Positions 51,057 to 60,773 of a DNA stretch of 64,000 nt are shown one piece after another. The position numbers and the translations under genes are program-made. The stretch is from Pseudomonadota bacterium (GTDB taxonomy: Bacteria; Pseudomonadota; Gammaproteobacteria; JAKAQQ01), in assembly GCA_027365475.1 (NCBI GenBank), contig DAHXNI010000031.1, forward strand, positions 1 to 64,000, read 5' to 3'. Below the pieces are notes generated by a model. The model searched no databases. It was not told the DNA's origin and worked only from the letters and a program-made list of their open reading frames with translations. Numbering within the stretch: position 1 is the first letter of the stretch; each line of letters starts with the position of its first letter.

Positions 51057-51430
51057 ACAAAAAGTTTTTGATGCGGCTGATGTCTGCAATCCTGTTGATA
51101 TTAACTTCAGGGATCATCATCGTTCCCGCTTATGCACATGCCTTCCCGGAACGGTCTTCACCTCATGTGGGGGCTCATCTCAAAGCAGGTCCCAATACGG
51201 TCAAAATTTGGTTTGATGCCGGGATCGAGCCTATTTTTTCCAAACTGATTGTACGCAGTGCACAGGGTCAAAAGGTCAGTGTCGGCCCGGGATTTATTCC
51301 CAAGGGACAGCATGCCCTGCTCGAAACCCGACTGAAAACGTTGACGCCGGGTATCTACTTCGTGTATTGGAGTGTGATTGCGTTTGATGGCCATCATACG
51401 GAAGGGCGTTGGTATTTCCGGGTTAAATAA
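51053..51430 (+). CDS. copC: Copper resistance protein CopC
   Basis: This encodes 125 aa. The signal peptide ends at VPAYA, leaving mature N-terminal His-Ala-Phe. The type II copper site residues are visible: the N-terminal His, and Asp and His in FDGHHTEGRWYF. It carries Cu(II) in the periplasm and hands it to CopD. Its start overlaps the preceding gene and a GAGGAGG site leads the next gene, so the three are one operon. Confidence 0.93.
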   Translation: MNKKFLMRLMSAILLILTSGIIIVPAYAHAFPERSSPHVGAHLKAGPNTVKIWFDAGIEPIFSKLIVRSAQGQKVSVGPGFIPKGQHALLETRLKTLTPGIYFVYWSVIAFDGHHTEGRWYFRVK

Positions 51431-51448
51431 CTGAGGAGGGTTGATCTG

Positions 51449-52975
51449 ATGCATCCTTTGTACATTGCATTGACTGCCATTGACGTCATTGCGGTCGTTG
51501 CGGGGCTGGGCATGATTGCGGGCTGGCTCTGGGTGCTGCCCCGTGATCAGGACCCGATTTTCCATCGCTCATTCTGGAGACTTGAGGGTGTTTCGCTTCT
51601 CTTTCTGACATTGAGCAGTGCCCTCATTCTCGTCTCCCGAAGTCTTGAAATGAGCGGGGGCCCTTTCTCGGGTTTGCCCCAAGTCATACCAGAGGTGCTG
51701 CAGGCAACCCGGTTCGGCTCGATCTGGTGGTTCCGACCGCCGCTATTATTGGCACTGTGGCTACTGTGGCTTCTGGGATTCACCTCGAGCCGCCGCGCAC
51801 GCTGGGTCGGCATCCTGATGTTCATCGCTTTGGCTGGAGTAGCATTCACACGGAGCGAAACCGGACACCCGGCGGATCACGGTGATTTTCGGCTAGGAGT
51901 TTTCGTGGACTGGTTGCACCTTCTGGCAGCGGGGTTATGGATCGGAGCCCTCTTCTGCGTGACACTCGTGATCTTCCCAGCACTGAGGAGAAGAATGCGT
52001 GAGCGCCGACCGGATCTTGCTGCGGATATCTTTCAACGGCTTTCTTCCCTGGCCGGCTGGGGTTTGGCACTCATTCTCGTAACTGGCATCTGGACGGCCT
52101 GGAAGCAGTTGGGCACCTGGTCTGCTCTTTTCAATACGGCGTATGGGCAAATTCTTTTGGTCAAGCTCAGTCTGGTTGCGCTTTTGATCGTGATCGGTGC
52201 CTACAACCGCTTTATCCGTCTCCCGAGGATCCGCCATGCACACGGCTGGGACGCTCGTTCGAACAGATGGGTGCACTGGGCGGCGCGTATGCATCAAGTT
52301 ACACAGGATGAGTGCGGTCAAAAGCGAGAGATCAAGCGTTGCTATCGTGCTGTTGCGATCGAAAGTCTGATCGGGGTTGCAGTGCTAGTAGCCGCTTCTG
52401 TGTTGCTTCATGGTATGCCGCCGGTGGCCATGGTTCATGTACCTGCGGGATTTGGAACCGTGTCCGCGAATGGTCGCAGGTCTGGTTTTGGATCAGACCC
52501 CGCTTCATTGAACCCATCCATGAGTATGGCCTCAACGATGCCGATATCTGCCCGCACTGATAGATCGACGCCGCGTATTCATTTTTCATTTGGTGAGAGC
52601 GGGCGTGTGGACCAGGTCACCCAAACGATCAGAATCCGGGCTCTCGATACGATGCGATTTTCACCCGCTATCGTACACGTACAACCGGGGCAGACCGTTC
52701 GTTTTAGGGTCACCGATGCCGGACGGTTGGATCACGAGTTTGTCATTGGGAGTGCACGCGAACAGAAAAAACATGAGAAGGAGATGGAGGCACATCCCGA
52801 TATGCCCATGCACGATCCGAATGGGATCACTCTCAAACCGGGACAAACCCGTTCGATTCTCTGGCGTTTCCCGGATCACCCGATGAGGCTTGAATACGCA
52901 TGCCACGAGCCTGGACATTTTGCAGCGGGCATGATTGGTCAAATCGTGGTTGGACAACCAGGATCGACTGACTGA
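51449..52975 (+). CDS. copD: CopD copper transporter fused to a C-terminal cupredoxin
   Basis: This encodes 508 aa. Residues about 1-325 are CopD with eight membrane helices and HLLAAGLWIGALF, ETGHPADHGDF and WTAWKQLG family segments. A linker follows, then residues about 395-505 form a cupredoxin: MRFSPAIVHVQPGQTVRF, DHEFVIG (His ligand), and YACHEPGHFAAGM (Cys, His, Met ligands). The MHDPNGITLKPGQT block matches the CopI/plastocyanin-azurin copper tolerance proteins. Separate CopC-CopD-cupredoxin genes are usual; the covalent fusion is notable. It should move copper across the inner membrane and bind it outside. Confidence 0.9.
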   Translation: MHPLYIALTAIDVIAVVAGLGMIAGWLWVLPRDQDPIFHRSFWRLEGVSLLFLTLSSALILVSRSLEMSGGPFSGLPQVIPEVLQATRFGSIWWFRPPLLLALWLLWLLGFTSSRRARWVGILMFIALAGVAFTRSETGHPADHGDFRLGVFVDWLHLLAAGLWIGALFCVTLVIFPALRRRMRERRPDLAADIFQRLSSLAGWGLALILVTGIWTAWKQLGTWSALFNTAYGQILLVKLSLVALLIVIGAYNRFIRLPRIRHAHGWDARSNRWVHWAARMHQVTQDECGQKREIKRCYRAVAIESLIGVAVLVAASVLLHGMPPVAMVHVPAGFGTVSANGRRSGFGSDPASLNPSMSMASTMPISARTDRSTPRIHFSFGESGRVDQVTQTIRIRALDTMRFSPAIVHVQPGQTVRFRVTDAGRLDHEFVIGSAREQKKHEKEMEAHPDMPMHDPNGITLKPGQTRSILWRFPDHPMRLEYACHEPGHFAAGMIGQIVVGQPGSTD

Positions 52976-52982
52976 GCTGAGC

Positions 52983-53657
52983 TCAACCCAGCCAGGCCAG
53001 GAGATCAGATGGCTTAGCGAGCAGCCCGTCAGCGAGCCAGGATTCAGGGTGATCCGTGGGCGCGAGATATCCCCAGAGAGCGACCAGTGTTACGATGCCT
53101 GCTGCCCGTCCCGCCATGATGTCGCTTTCGGCGTCACCGATGAAGGCTGCTTCATGGGGTTCTCGGTGTGATTGGGATAGCGCTTCGAGGAGCGGGGCTG
53201 GATGCGGCTTGGGATGACTTGAAGTATCGCCCGAGATGATCACGCTGGGCTCGGATGGGAGAGCCAGCGAGTCGATGAGCGGGTGGGTGAGAAAGGCGGG
53301 TTTGTTTGTGACGATTCCCCAGGTTTGATGGTGCTGAGTGAGAATCTCGAGAAGCTCCGGGATACCAGCCATCAAGCGCGAGTCGTCTGCGAGATGCGCG
53401 CGATAAAATTGGATAAACTCTCCGCGTAATCCCGCAAGCAGCGCGGGATCCACGAGTGGCCCCCAGCTCAACTCGAGCATCGCGCGCACCCCTCCTGAAG
53501 CCACTGTCCGTGTGAGCTCCATGCTCGGTGGTGATCGTCCATGCAGGTGGCACACCTCCGTGAGGGAAGCGTGAAGATCCGGGAGCGTATCAGCCAGGGT
53601 TCCGTCGAGGTCGAACAGCCAGAGTTGCACGGCCGGGCGGTTTTTAGGTGCTTTCAA
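52983..53657 (-). CDS. mupP: HAD phosphatase, probable N-acetylmuramate-6-phosphate phosphatase MupP
   Basis: This encodes 224 aa. It is a Gph-like HAD: DLDGTLADT (nucleophile Asp), TNKP (motif II Thr), KPHPAPLL (motif III Lys) and GDAESDIMAG (motif IV). VASGGVRAML, WGIVTNKP and WGYLAPTDHPESW resemble MupP, and its place next to ubiG and upstream of mtaD-mtnA-gyrA matches the Pseudomonas mupP locus. MupP removes phosphate from MurNAc-6-P in the UDP-MurNAc recycling route. Phosphoglycolate phosphatase is the alternative. It overlaps ubiG by 14 bp. Confidence 0.78.
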   Translation of the reverse strand: MKAPKNRPAVQLWLFDLDGTLADTLPDLHASLTEVCHLHGRSPPSMELTRTVASGGVRAMLELSWGPLVDPALLAGLRGEFIQFYRAHLADDSRLMAGIPELLEILTQHHQTWGIVTNKPAFLTHPLIDSLALPSEPSVIISGDTSSHPKPHPAPLLEALSQSHREPHEAAFIGDAESDIMAGRAAGIVTLVALWGYLAPTDHPESWLADGLLAKPSDLLAWLG

Positions 53658-54339
53658 AGTGGAGGAGGTAGTTGACCGAAAGGTCTCCCGTGAGGAATGC
53701 CGTATGCAATAACGGCAGATAGAGCAGTCCGCGCCGGTCCCGCAGGGTCAACCCGGCTTGTCCGGCCCATGACTCGATCTCTCCGGGTGTCCGAAACCAG
53801 TCATAGCGGTGGAGCCCCCGGGGAGTCAGTTTCAGCACATGTTCGGCCGCAACGATGGCGAAAAGCCAAGCCCGCAGCGTCCGGTTGATGGTTGAAACAA
53901 AGACGGTTCCACCGGGCCTCACGAGCTCAGCAGTGTTTTGAATGATGCTACAGGGATCCGGAACATGTTCGAGCATCTCGAAACAGGTCACAACATCGAA
54001 GCTTTGGTATTGGTCTGGCAGCAAGGCGGTAGCCTCGCCCACTTGATAGCTGATGCTGAGTCCTTGGTTGCAAGCATGGGCTTCAGCGACACGAATGGCA
54101 TCAGGAGAGGTGTCGACGCCCGTAACTTGGGCGCCAGCATGTGCCAAGGCTTCAGTCAGGATTCCGCCTCCACAGCCAATGTCGAGCACACGGCTGCCAG
54201 ACAGATTCGCGCGTTTTTTGATAAAGGACAGCCGGATCGGATTGATGTGGTGGAGTGTGGCGTAGCTTCCGTCAGGGCCCCACCAGTCGTCGGCCCAAGA
54301 CGTTTGCGGTTCTGAGATCGGATGAGAAGATGTGTTCAT
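53644..54339 (-). CDS. ubiG: Ubiquinone biosynthesis O-methyltransferase UbiG
   Basis: This encodes 231 aa. It performs both O-methylations of ubiquinone synthesis. VLDIGCGGGILTEALA is the SAM-binding motif I, VTCFEMLEHVPDP motif II, and the WWGPDGSYATLHHINPIRLSFI start is typical of UbiG (WWDxxGxFxxLHxINPxRL). Length is close to the usual 230-240. It lies in the conserved mtaD-ubiG-mupP group. Confidence 0.96.
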   Translation of the reverse strand: MNTSSHPISEPQTSWADDWWGPDGSYATLHHINPIRLSFIKKRANLSGSRVLDIGCGGGILTEALAHAGAQVTGVDTSPDAIRVAEAHACNQGLSISYQVGEATALLPDQYQSFDVVTCFEMLEHVPDPCSIIQNTAELVRPGGTVFVSTINRTLRAWLFAIVAAEHVLKLTPRGLHRYDWFRTPGEIESWAGQAGLTLRDRRGLLYLPLLHTAFLTGDLSVNYLLHFEST

Positions 54340-54427
54340 AAATCTAGTGCTTATTATGATCTTGCGGGGTGGAGGAGAGCAAGATCAATGTTTCCTGCAT
54401 GACGCACGAACCGGTTAAGTCTTCTGA

Positions 54428-55789
54428 TCAATGACGGCTGGCTTGAGGAGCAGCGGAAGGGGAGAGCGCACCCAGCTGGCTTGCGATACGGTCACGCCAA
54501 TCGTTCACCGTATCGGCCATTCCTGGTGCAGCCGCGCTGAGCAGCCGACCGTTTTGCACTTTGAGCAGACCTTCGATCCAGACGTGGCTCACGTTCTGTC
54601 GACCGGCCGAATAGACAATCTGTGTCACTGGATCGTAGCAGGGCATTGTCGCTGGTGTTGCGAGATCGATGGCTACACAGTCGGCGGCTTTGCCCCGCTC
54701 GAGCGAGCCAATCTCATTGTCGAGTCCGAGTGCGCGCGCCGACGCCAGCGTGGCCATGTTTAGGACCTCACGGGCAGTCAGACGGCTCGGATCGCGGGTC
54801 AGTCCCTTGGCGAGGAAGGCGGCACTACGCATCTCTCCGAGCATGTCGAGATCGTCGTTGCTGGCCGCTCCGTCTGTACCCAATGCAACCCCCACTCCGG
54901 CCTGAAGCAGATCGGCTACGGGACAAAAACCGCTTCCGAGTTTGAGATTGGATTCCGGGCAATGGATGACCCAGCACTGTGCCTGCGAGAGGCGCTCGAG
55001 ATCTCCGGGTTCAAGCGTCGTCACATGAACCGCAAGCAGCCCCGCTGTCAGGAGGCCAAGCCGTTCGAGATGCTGGATTGGTGAGCAGCCGTGCTGTTCG
55101 ATGAAGTTGAGAACTTCCTGTTTAGTTTCATGAACATGGATGTGCACACGCAGATCAAGTTCATCCGCAAAGCGCGCCACTTGGAGGAGAGTGGACTCCC
55201 CGGCCGTATAAGGCGCGTGCGGGGCGAGCGTGAAATGGATCCTCTTCTGGTGACGGTAGCGGTCACGGATCGCAAAGCCCTTGTGAAAATATTCCTGAGT
55301 GCTTTGTGCAAAGCGGGTCGGAAAATCGAGCACGACAAGACCCGTGACCAGACGGATACCAGCTTCGATCGCCGCCTCGATTGTCGCATCCGGATAGAAA
55401 TACATATCGTTGAAACAGGTGGTGCCGGACAGGAGCATTTCGGCAATGGCGAGTTGCGAGCCGTCACGGACAAAATCGTGATCGACAAAGGCTTCCTCGA
55501 GAGGCCAGATGTAGTCTTTGAGCCAGCGCTCGAGAGGTTGATCGGCACCGAGTCCCCGGAACAGGGTCATGGCTGCATGGGTATGCGCATTGACGAGTCC
55601 TGGGATGAGTGCGTGATTCGCCAGTTCGATCCGTTCAACGTTCGCATACCGCGCATGCGCATCTGGAATGGGCAGGAGATCATGAATGCGACCGCCACGG
55701 ACAAGGAGCGCGTGATGCTCAAGCACTAAGCCGTCTGGTACGACCGGGATGATCCAGCGTGCTTCAATCAGGCATTCAGTTGGTGGCAT
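54428..55789 (-). CDS. mtaD: 5'-methylthioadenosine/S-adenosylhomocysteine deaminase
   Basis: This encodes 453 aa from the ATG at 55789; an ATG 5 codons upstream has no ribosome site. It is an amidohydrolase: VNAHTHAAMTLFRG (metal HxH), FTLAPHAPYT, HVHETKQEV (Glu), and GTDGAASNDDLDML (metal Asp) are all in place. It deaminates MTA to methylthioinosine and SAH to inosylhomocysteine. It is divergent from mtnA, the next step after phosphorolysis, supporting MTA salvage rather than triazine degradation, which shares the family (TRZ/ATZ). Confidence 0.92.
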   Translation of the reverse strand: MPPTECLIEARWIIPVVPDGLVLEHHALLVRGGRIHDLLPIPDAHARYANVERIELANHALIPGLVNAHTHAAMTLFRGLGADQPLERWLKDYIWPLEEAFVDHDFVRDGSQLAIAEMLLSGTTCFNDMYFYPDATIEAAIEAGIRLVTGLVVLDFPTRFAQSTQEYFHKGFAIRDRYRHQKRIHFTLAPHAPYTAGESTLLQVARFADELDLRVHIHVHETKQEVLNFIEQHGCSPIQHLERLGLLTAGLLAVHVTTLEPGDLERLSQAQCWVIHCPESNLKLGSGFCPVADLLQAGVGVALGTDGAASNDDLDMLGEMRSAAFLAKGLTRDPSRLTAREVLNMATLASARALGLDNEIGSLERGKAADCVAIDLATPATMPCYDPVTQIVYSAGRQNVSHVWIEGLLKVQNGRLLSAAAPGMADTVNDWRDRIASQLGALSPSAAPQASRH

Positions 55790-55857
55790 CCGCCTGGTCC
55801 CCATGGAATTTAGGTTACATTATGAATCTTTTGCATTGAAACAAGGTACCCCGCGCG

Positions 55858-56937
55858 ATGGTTTCCATCCAAAGTCCCCTGGTCCAGGCTCTTGTACCCC
55901 TCATTTTTGAAGGGGATGTGCTGCGCGTTTTGGATCAACGTCTGCTCCCGGATGAGGTGCATTACGAGGCTTTGCATCGAGCCCATGATGTTGCCCGTGC
56001 CATCGAATGCATGATGCTTAGGGGGGCACCTTTGATTGGTGTTGCAGCAGCCTATGGATTGGCGCTTGAGGCGTGTGCCCTCGCAGTCAATGAAAAGACA
56101 TTTTACGCGGAACTCAATCAGGCTCTCGTGCGACTCGCGGCCACTCGGCCGACTGCGATCAATCTCAACCGTGCCTTGACCGAGGGATCCCGGCGGATCC
56201 ATGCAGGAGGCCGCCCCGATCAAGTCGCCCGGGCGCTACTTGAGGAGGCCCATCGGCTCGCGCGCTTTGAAATCGACGCTTCCACCCGGATGGGCCAGGA
56301 AGGCGCAGCGCACCTCGGTTCCGGTTCAAGGCTGCTGACCCACTGCAATACCGGATGCTTGGCAACGGTTGGGGAAGGGACTGCCCTGGCCGTGGTTCGG
56401 CATGCGTTTCGGACCGGCCGGGCCCTGAGTGTGACCTGTACCGAGACGCGACCGTGGCTCCAGGGTGCACGGCTTTCAGCTTTCGAACTCGCACGCGAGG
56501 GCTGGCCGACTGAACTCGTGACCGAATCGGTTGCCGGTGACAAGCTGCTCAATCGGGCCTTTGACTGGTTTCTGGTCGGTGCGGATCGGATCGGGCCCGA
56601 CGGACGGGTTGCAAACAAGATGGGTACTCACATGCTGTCCCAGTTGGCCCGGCTTGGTGGTGCGCGCGTCATGGTCGTGGCGCCAACGACCACGATCGAC
56701 TGGAGCTGGGATGACGATCATCCGGTTCCGATCGAACATCGGGATGGCGCTGAAGTCTGGCGGGCGACCGGTTCCGCACACATTCCCCCAGGAGTCCGGA
56801 TCGACAATCCGGTTTTTGACGTCACGTCGGCGGAACTCGTCGACTGGATCGTAACGGAGTGTGGCGCAATTGAACCCACCCGGGGTGAATCCTTTGATCC
56901 ATTGCGTTTCGGGGGAATACCAAAAGCTGTGATCTGA
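55858..56937 (+). CDS. mtnA: Methylthioribose-1-phosphate isomerase
   Basis: This encodes 359 aa. It isomerises MTR-1-P to MTRu-1-P in methionine salvage. MLRGAPLIGVAAAYGLAL, HCNTGCLATVGEGTAL (catalytic Cys) and VGADRIGPDGRVANKMGTH (catalytic Asp) identify it. The DNHVFDVT-type end (IDNPVFDVTSAELVDW) is also conserved. Other salvage genes (mtnB, C, D) are not in the window. gyrA follows on the same strand after about 120 bp. Confidence 0.95.
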   Translation: MVSIQSPLVQALVPLIFEGDVLRVLDQRLLPDEVHYEALHRAHDVARAIECMMLRGAPLIGVAAAYGLALEACALAVNEKTFYAELNQALVRLAATRPTAINLNRALTEGSRRIHAGGRPDQVARALLEEAHRLARFEIDASTRMGQEGAAHLGSGSRLLTHCNTGCLATVGEGTALAVVRHAFRTGRALSVTCTETRPWLQGARLSAFELAREGWPTELVTESVAGDKLLNRAFDWFLVGADRIGPDGRVANKMGTHMLSQLARLGGARVMVVAPTTTIDWSWDDDHPVPIEHRDGAEVWRATGSAHIPPGVRIDNPVFDVTSAELVDWIVTECGAIEPTRGESFDPLRFGGIPKAVI

Positions 56938-57058
56938 GGGAAGCCAGAAGCGTCACGATCGGGAGACCGGGTGGGATTATGGAACAAAATCAGTTAAAAT
57001 TGAGACCAGCAGAACATCTCGGCCCAAACCAGCTGCTTCACCGGCGGGTAGGATATAA

Positions 57059-59596
57059 ATGACTGATTTTGCTAAGGAGTTATCGAGCGTTGCCCTAGAG
57101 GAAGAACTCAAACGTTCTTATCTTGACTATGCCATGAGTGTCATCGTGGGGCGTGCACTTCCCGATGTACGCGATGGACTCAAACCTGTGCATCGCCGCG
57201 TGCTTCATGCCATGCGCGAACTTGGCAACGAATGGAACAAACCGTACAAGAAATCTGCCCGTGTCGTGGGCGATGTGATCGGAAAATATCATCCGCATGG
57301 CGATGTTGCGGTCTATGACGCCATCGTTCGTATGGCCCAGCCATTTGCCTTGCGTTATGTCCTCGTTGATGGCCAGGGCAACTTTGGATCAGTCGATGGT
57401 GACGCTCCCGCTGCCATGCGCTACACCGAGATCCGCATGGCCAAAATCGCCCATGCACTGCTTGAGGATATCGATAAGGAAACCGTCGATTTCATTCCCA
57501 ACTACGATGGCTCGGAATCCGAACCCCAAGTGCTTCCTGCCCGTGTCCCGAATCTCCTCATCAACGGAAGCGCCGGTATTGCCGTGGGCATGGCAACCAA
57601 TATTCCGCCACACAATCTCAGGGAGACGATCGATGCGGCACTCGCGCTTCTTGATCATCCGACGATGGAATTGCCAGAAATCCTGAAACTGCTTCCAGGG
57701 CCGGACTTTCCTACAGGCGGGATCATTCTCGGCGATGAGGGGATCCGCAAGGCCTATGAGACGGGCAGGGGAGGATTGACCGTCCGGGGCCGGGCCCGGA
57801 CCGAACCGATCGCAAACGGGCGTGAATCCATTGTGATCTATGAGTTGCCTTATCAGGTCAACAAGGCTACTTTGATCGAGTACATTGCGGCACAGGTACG
57901 AGAGCGAAAGATTGAGGGAATCAGCGAGTTGCGTGACGAATCGGACCGGGATGGCATGCGGATCGTCATCGAACTCCGGCGTGGGGAAAACGCGGATGTC
58001 ATTCTTAATAACCTCTATCAGCGTACGGCTCTCCAGAGTTCCTTTGTGATCAATATGGTTGCGCTCAAGGATGGCCAACCCCGTCTTTTCGACCTGCGTT
58101 CCATGTTGCTGTCTTTTCTTGAACACCGGCGCGAGGTAGTGACCCGGCGGACCATTTTTGAGCTCAAGAAGGCACGCGAACGGGCGCATGTGCTTGAGGG
58201 ACTGGCGCTGGCCATCTCGAATATCGACGAAATGATTCAGGTCATCAAAAAAGCGGGGCAACCGAGTGAGGCCCGAGCGGCACTCATCGCGCGTTCCTGG
58301 CCGGGAGATTTCCTTCGCGAGCTCCTAGAGCGTGCAGGTGACCGGGCGGCATCCGAGCGGAGGCGCGAAGTCTATCAGCTGACCGAGAATCAGGCACAGG
58401 CGATCCTTGAACTCCGGCTCCAGCGGCTCACCGGGCTTGAACGGGAAAAAATTGTCGATGAGTATCTGGATCTTTTGCACCGCATCGATGACTATGAGGA
58501 TATTCTCTCCAGGGATGTGCGCCTGATTGAGGAGATTCGTCTCGAGCTGGTCGCTGCGCGCGACGAGTTCGGTGATGCCCGTCGCACCGAACTCGCTCCC
58601 GCAGGCGGCATCCTACGAACTGAAGACCTGATTCCCCAGGAAGATGTCGTTGTGACCTTGTCGCATGATGGCTATATCAAATACCAGTCTCTGGATACCT
58701 ACCGTCTGCAGGCTCGGGGAGGGCGGGGCCGAAGCGCTGCAGCAGTCAAGGAAGAGGATTTCGTCGAAAAACTCTTTCTGACGCGTACGCATGACACACT
58801 TCTCTGTTTTTCAACCCGTGGCCGGGTTTACTGGACACGGGTGTTTGAGCTGCCGGAAGGCGGCGGAACCGCCAAGGGTAAGCCTCTGGTCAATCTCCTT
58901 CCGCTTGAGGACAGTGAGCGCATCACGGCCGTTTTGGATATCGATCGTTTTGATGACAGTCATTTTGTCTTCATGGCGACTGCGAAAGGAACCGTCAAGA
59001 AGGTTCCACTGAAGGATTTTTCGAGGCCTCGGGCCAGTGGCATCATCGCGATCGATCTTCCGGAAGACGATACGCTGATCGATGCCGTACGGACGGATGG
59101 AAGCCGTCACCTCATGCTTTTTGCCTCAAATGGAAAGGCCATCCGTTTCATCGAAACTGAAGTCCGCACCATGGGCCGACAGGCCACGGGGGTGCGCGGC
59201 ATCCGTCTCACTCCCGATTCCCGAGTGGTGGCAGTCACCGTCCTTGAGGATGAATCATCGGATATTTTGACCGTTACGGAGCGGGGGTACGGCAAACGGA
59301 CGGCGCTTGCTGCCTACTTGGCACAGGCGCGTGGCGGAAAAGGCGTGATTTCGATCCAAACCGGACCCCGCAACGGATTGGTCATCGGCGCGGCATCTGT
59401 TCACGAGGGAGATGAAGCCATGCTGGTGACCCAGAACGGAACGCTTGTCCGGATCCCCGTTGGGACCATATCCCGGGTCGGGCGCAATACCCAGGGTGTG
59501 CGATTGATTCGTCTTGATGAGGGTGACATCGTCGTCCACCTGGAACGGATCCCCGTTGACCCGGCTCCTGTTCTCACGTCCGAAGAGGGAATCTGA
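57059..59596 (+). CDS. gyrA: DNA gyrase subunit A with Val at position 83
   Basis: This encodes 845 aa (E. coli 875). The breakage-reunion domain has catalytic Tyr122 in [10 protein letters not shown]. The quinolone region reads [16 protein letters not shown]: position 83, Ser in E. coli, is Val (codon GTT), while Asp87 is kept. The C-terminal domain forms beta-pinwheel blades with the GyrA box QARGGRGR (about residue 551-558). Gyrase introduces negative supercoils together with GyrB. The C-terminal acidic tail of E. coli is shorter here. The stop overlaps the serC start (TGATG). Confidence 0.97.
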   Translation: MTDFAKELSSVALEEELKRSYLDYAMSVIVGRALPDVRDGLKPVHRRVLHAMRELGNEWNKPYKKSARVVGDVIGKYHPHGDVAVYDAIVRMAQPFALRYVLVDGQGNFGSVDGDAPAAMRYTEIRMAKIAHALLEDIDKETVDFIPNYDGSESEPQVLPARVPNLLINGSAGIAVGMATNIPPHNLRETIDAALALLDHPTMELPEILKLLPGPDFPTGGIILGDEGIRKAYETGRGGLTVRGRARTEPIANGRESIVIYELPYQVNKATLIEYIAAQVRERKIEGISELRDESDRDGMRIVIELRRGENADVILNNLYQRTALQSSFVINMVALKDGQPRLFDLRSMLLSFLEHRREVVTRRTIFELKKARERAHVLEGLALAISNIDEMIQVIKKAGQPSEARAALIARSWPGDFLRELLERAGDRAASERRREVYQLTENQAQAILELRLQRLTGLEREKIVDEYLDLLHRIDDYEDILSRDVRLIEEIRLELVAARDEFGDARRTELAPAGGILRTEDLIPQEDVVVTLSHDGYIKYQSLDTYRLQARGGRGRSAAAVKEEDFVEKLFLTRTHDTLLCFSTRGRVYWTRVFELPEGGGTAKGKPLVNLLPLEDSERITAVLDIDRFDDSHFVFMATAKGTVKKVPLKDFSRPRASGIIAIDLPEDDTLIDAVRTDGSRHLMLFASNGKAIRFIETEVRTMGRQATGVRGIRLTPDSRVVAVTVLEDESSDILTVTERGYGKRTALAAYLAQARGGKGVISIQTGPRNGLVIGAASVHEGDEAMLVTQNGTLVRIPVGTISRVGRNTQGVRLIRLDEGDIVVHLERIPVDPAPVLTSEEGI

Positions 59597-60744
59597 TGGC
59601 ACCCTCGATCCTGCACCAACCCGTGAGCGCGCCTTGCTCCGAGCGCGGCTGGAACTTCGGACCCGGTCCGGCCCTTCTCCCGGATTCCGTTTTGACGCAG
59701 GCTCGGGACGCGTTGTGGTGTTTTGAAGATTCAGGCATGGGAATTGCCGAAATCAGCCACCGGAGCAAACGTTTTCTGGAACTTGTGGAGCGCCTCCAGA
59801 TAGGATTACGCTCGCTGCTCGCGATTCCCTCCACGCATGATGTCCTTCTCATTCCGGGCGGGGCCACACCTCACTTCAGCCTCATCCCGATCAACCTGGC
59901 ACTGGCGCGCGGAACGCGTCATGCCACCTATGCCATCACGGGACATTGGTCGCGTCAGGCACACCGCGAAGCAAGGACGTTGATTGATTCCACAGTCGCC
60001 ATTGACATCTACACAGAGTCGGGGACACGGTCAAATGTGCGGATGATCCCAGAGCTTCCCCTTTGGTCGATTGACTCTAGCACAGCATTTCTTTATTACA
60101 CGGATAACGAAAGCATTGATGGAATCGAGTTTCCGGCGCCGCCTGCGATCACTATGCCTCCACTCGTATCAGACATGACAGCCAACCTATTCTCGCGGCC
60201 CGTCCCTATCGACCGGTTTGATCTCATCTATGCCGGTGTGCAAAAAAATCTCGGCATTACCGGACTAAGTATCGTAATTATCCGGAAAGACCATCTCCAC
60301 AAAGAGATTCCAGGCTGGCCCCCGATCCTGTGTTATGGAAGCTGGGCCGAGAGTCAATCCATGTACAACACTCCTCCTACACTCAACTGGTATTTTGCTC
60401 TGTTGATGGTCGAGTGGATGGAAGCACAGGGTGGACTCGAAGCGCTGGCCGCCCGCAATGACCGCAAGTCCTCTCTCCTTTATCAAACCATTGATCAAAG
60501 TGGAGGGTTTTATCAAAACGCGGTTTCACCGACGTGCCGATCACGGATGAATGTTCCATTCACGCTCACGTCTCAATCTCTGACAGAACAATTTCTCAAG
60601 GAGGCGTCCCATTCCGGGCTGCTTCAGCTTGAGGGTCACCGGACGGTGGGCGGATGTCGTGCGAGCATCTATAACGCGATGCCCGAAGCGGGAGTCCAGA
60701 ATCTTTGCGAGTTCATGAACGAGTTCAGGCATCACGCGGGCTGA
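59596..60744 (+). CDS. serC: Phosphoserine/phosphohydroxythreonine aminotransferase
   Basis: This encodes 382 aa, starting in the gyrA stop. It makes phosphoserine from phosphohydroxypyruvate and takes part in pyridoxine synthesis. NFGPGPALLPDSVL, DSGMGIAEISHRSKRF and the PLP-Lys in YAGVQKNLGITG (Lys217) are diagnostic, with the C-terminal RTVGGCRASIYNAMP. The length is slightly above the usual 360 because of an N-terminal extension (about 20 residues). pheA, which often follows serC, is absent. Confidence 0.96.
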   Translation: MAPSILHQPVSAPCSERGWNFGPGPALLPDSVLTQARDALWCFEDSGMGIAEISHRSKRFLELVERLQIGLRSLLAIPSTHDVLLIPGGATPHFSLIPINLALARGTRHATYAITGHWSRQAHREARTLIDSTVAIDIYTESGTRSNVRMIPELPLWSIDSSTAFLYYTDNESIDGIEFPAPPAITMPPLVSDMTANLFSRPVPIDRFDLIYAGVQKNLGITGLSIVIIRKDHLHKEIPGWPPILCYGSWAESQSMYNTPPTLNWYFALLMVEWMEAQGGLEALAARNDRKSSLLYQTIDQSGGFYQNAVSPTCRSRMNVPFTLTSQSLTEQFLKEASHSGLLQLEGHRTVGGCRASIYNAMPEAGVQNLCEFMNEFRHHAG

Positions 60745-60773
60745 TAGACCCAGTACCATTCGCCGAGCCTATC

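Noticed and set aside
56995-57000. TAAAAT before gyrA as a -10 box
   Set aside because: No credible -35 at a proper distance, so not listed as a promoter.
57389-58261. Minus-strand open frame of 290 codons
   Set aside because: It is antisense to gyrA in GC-rich coding sequence, a usual shadow.
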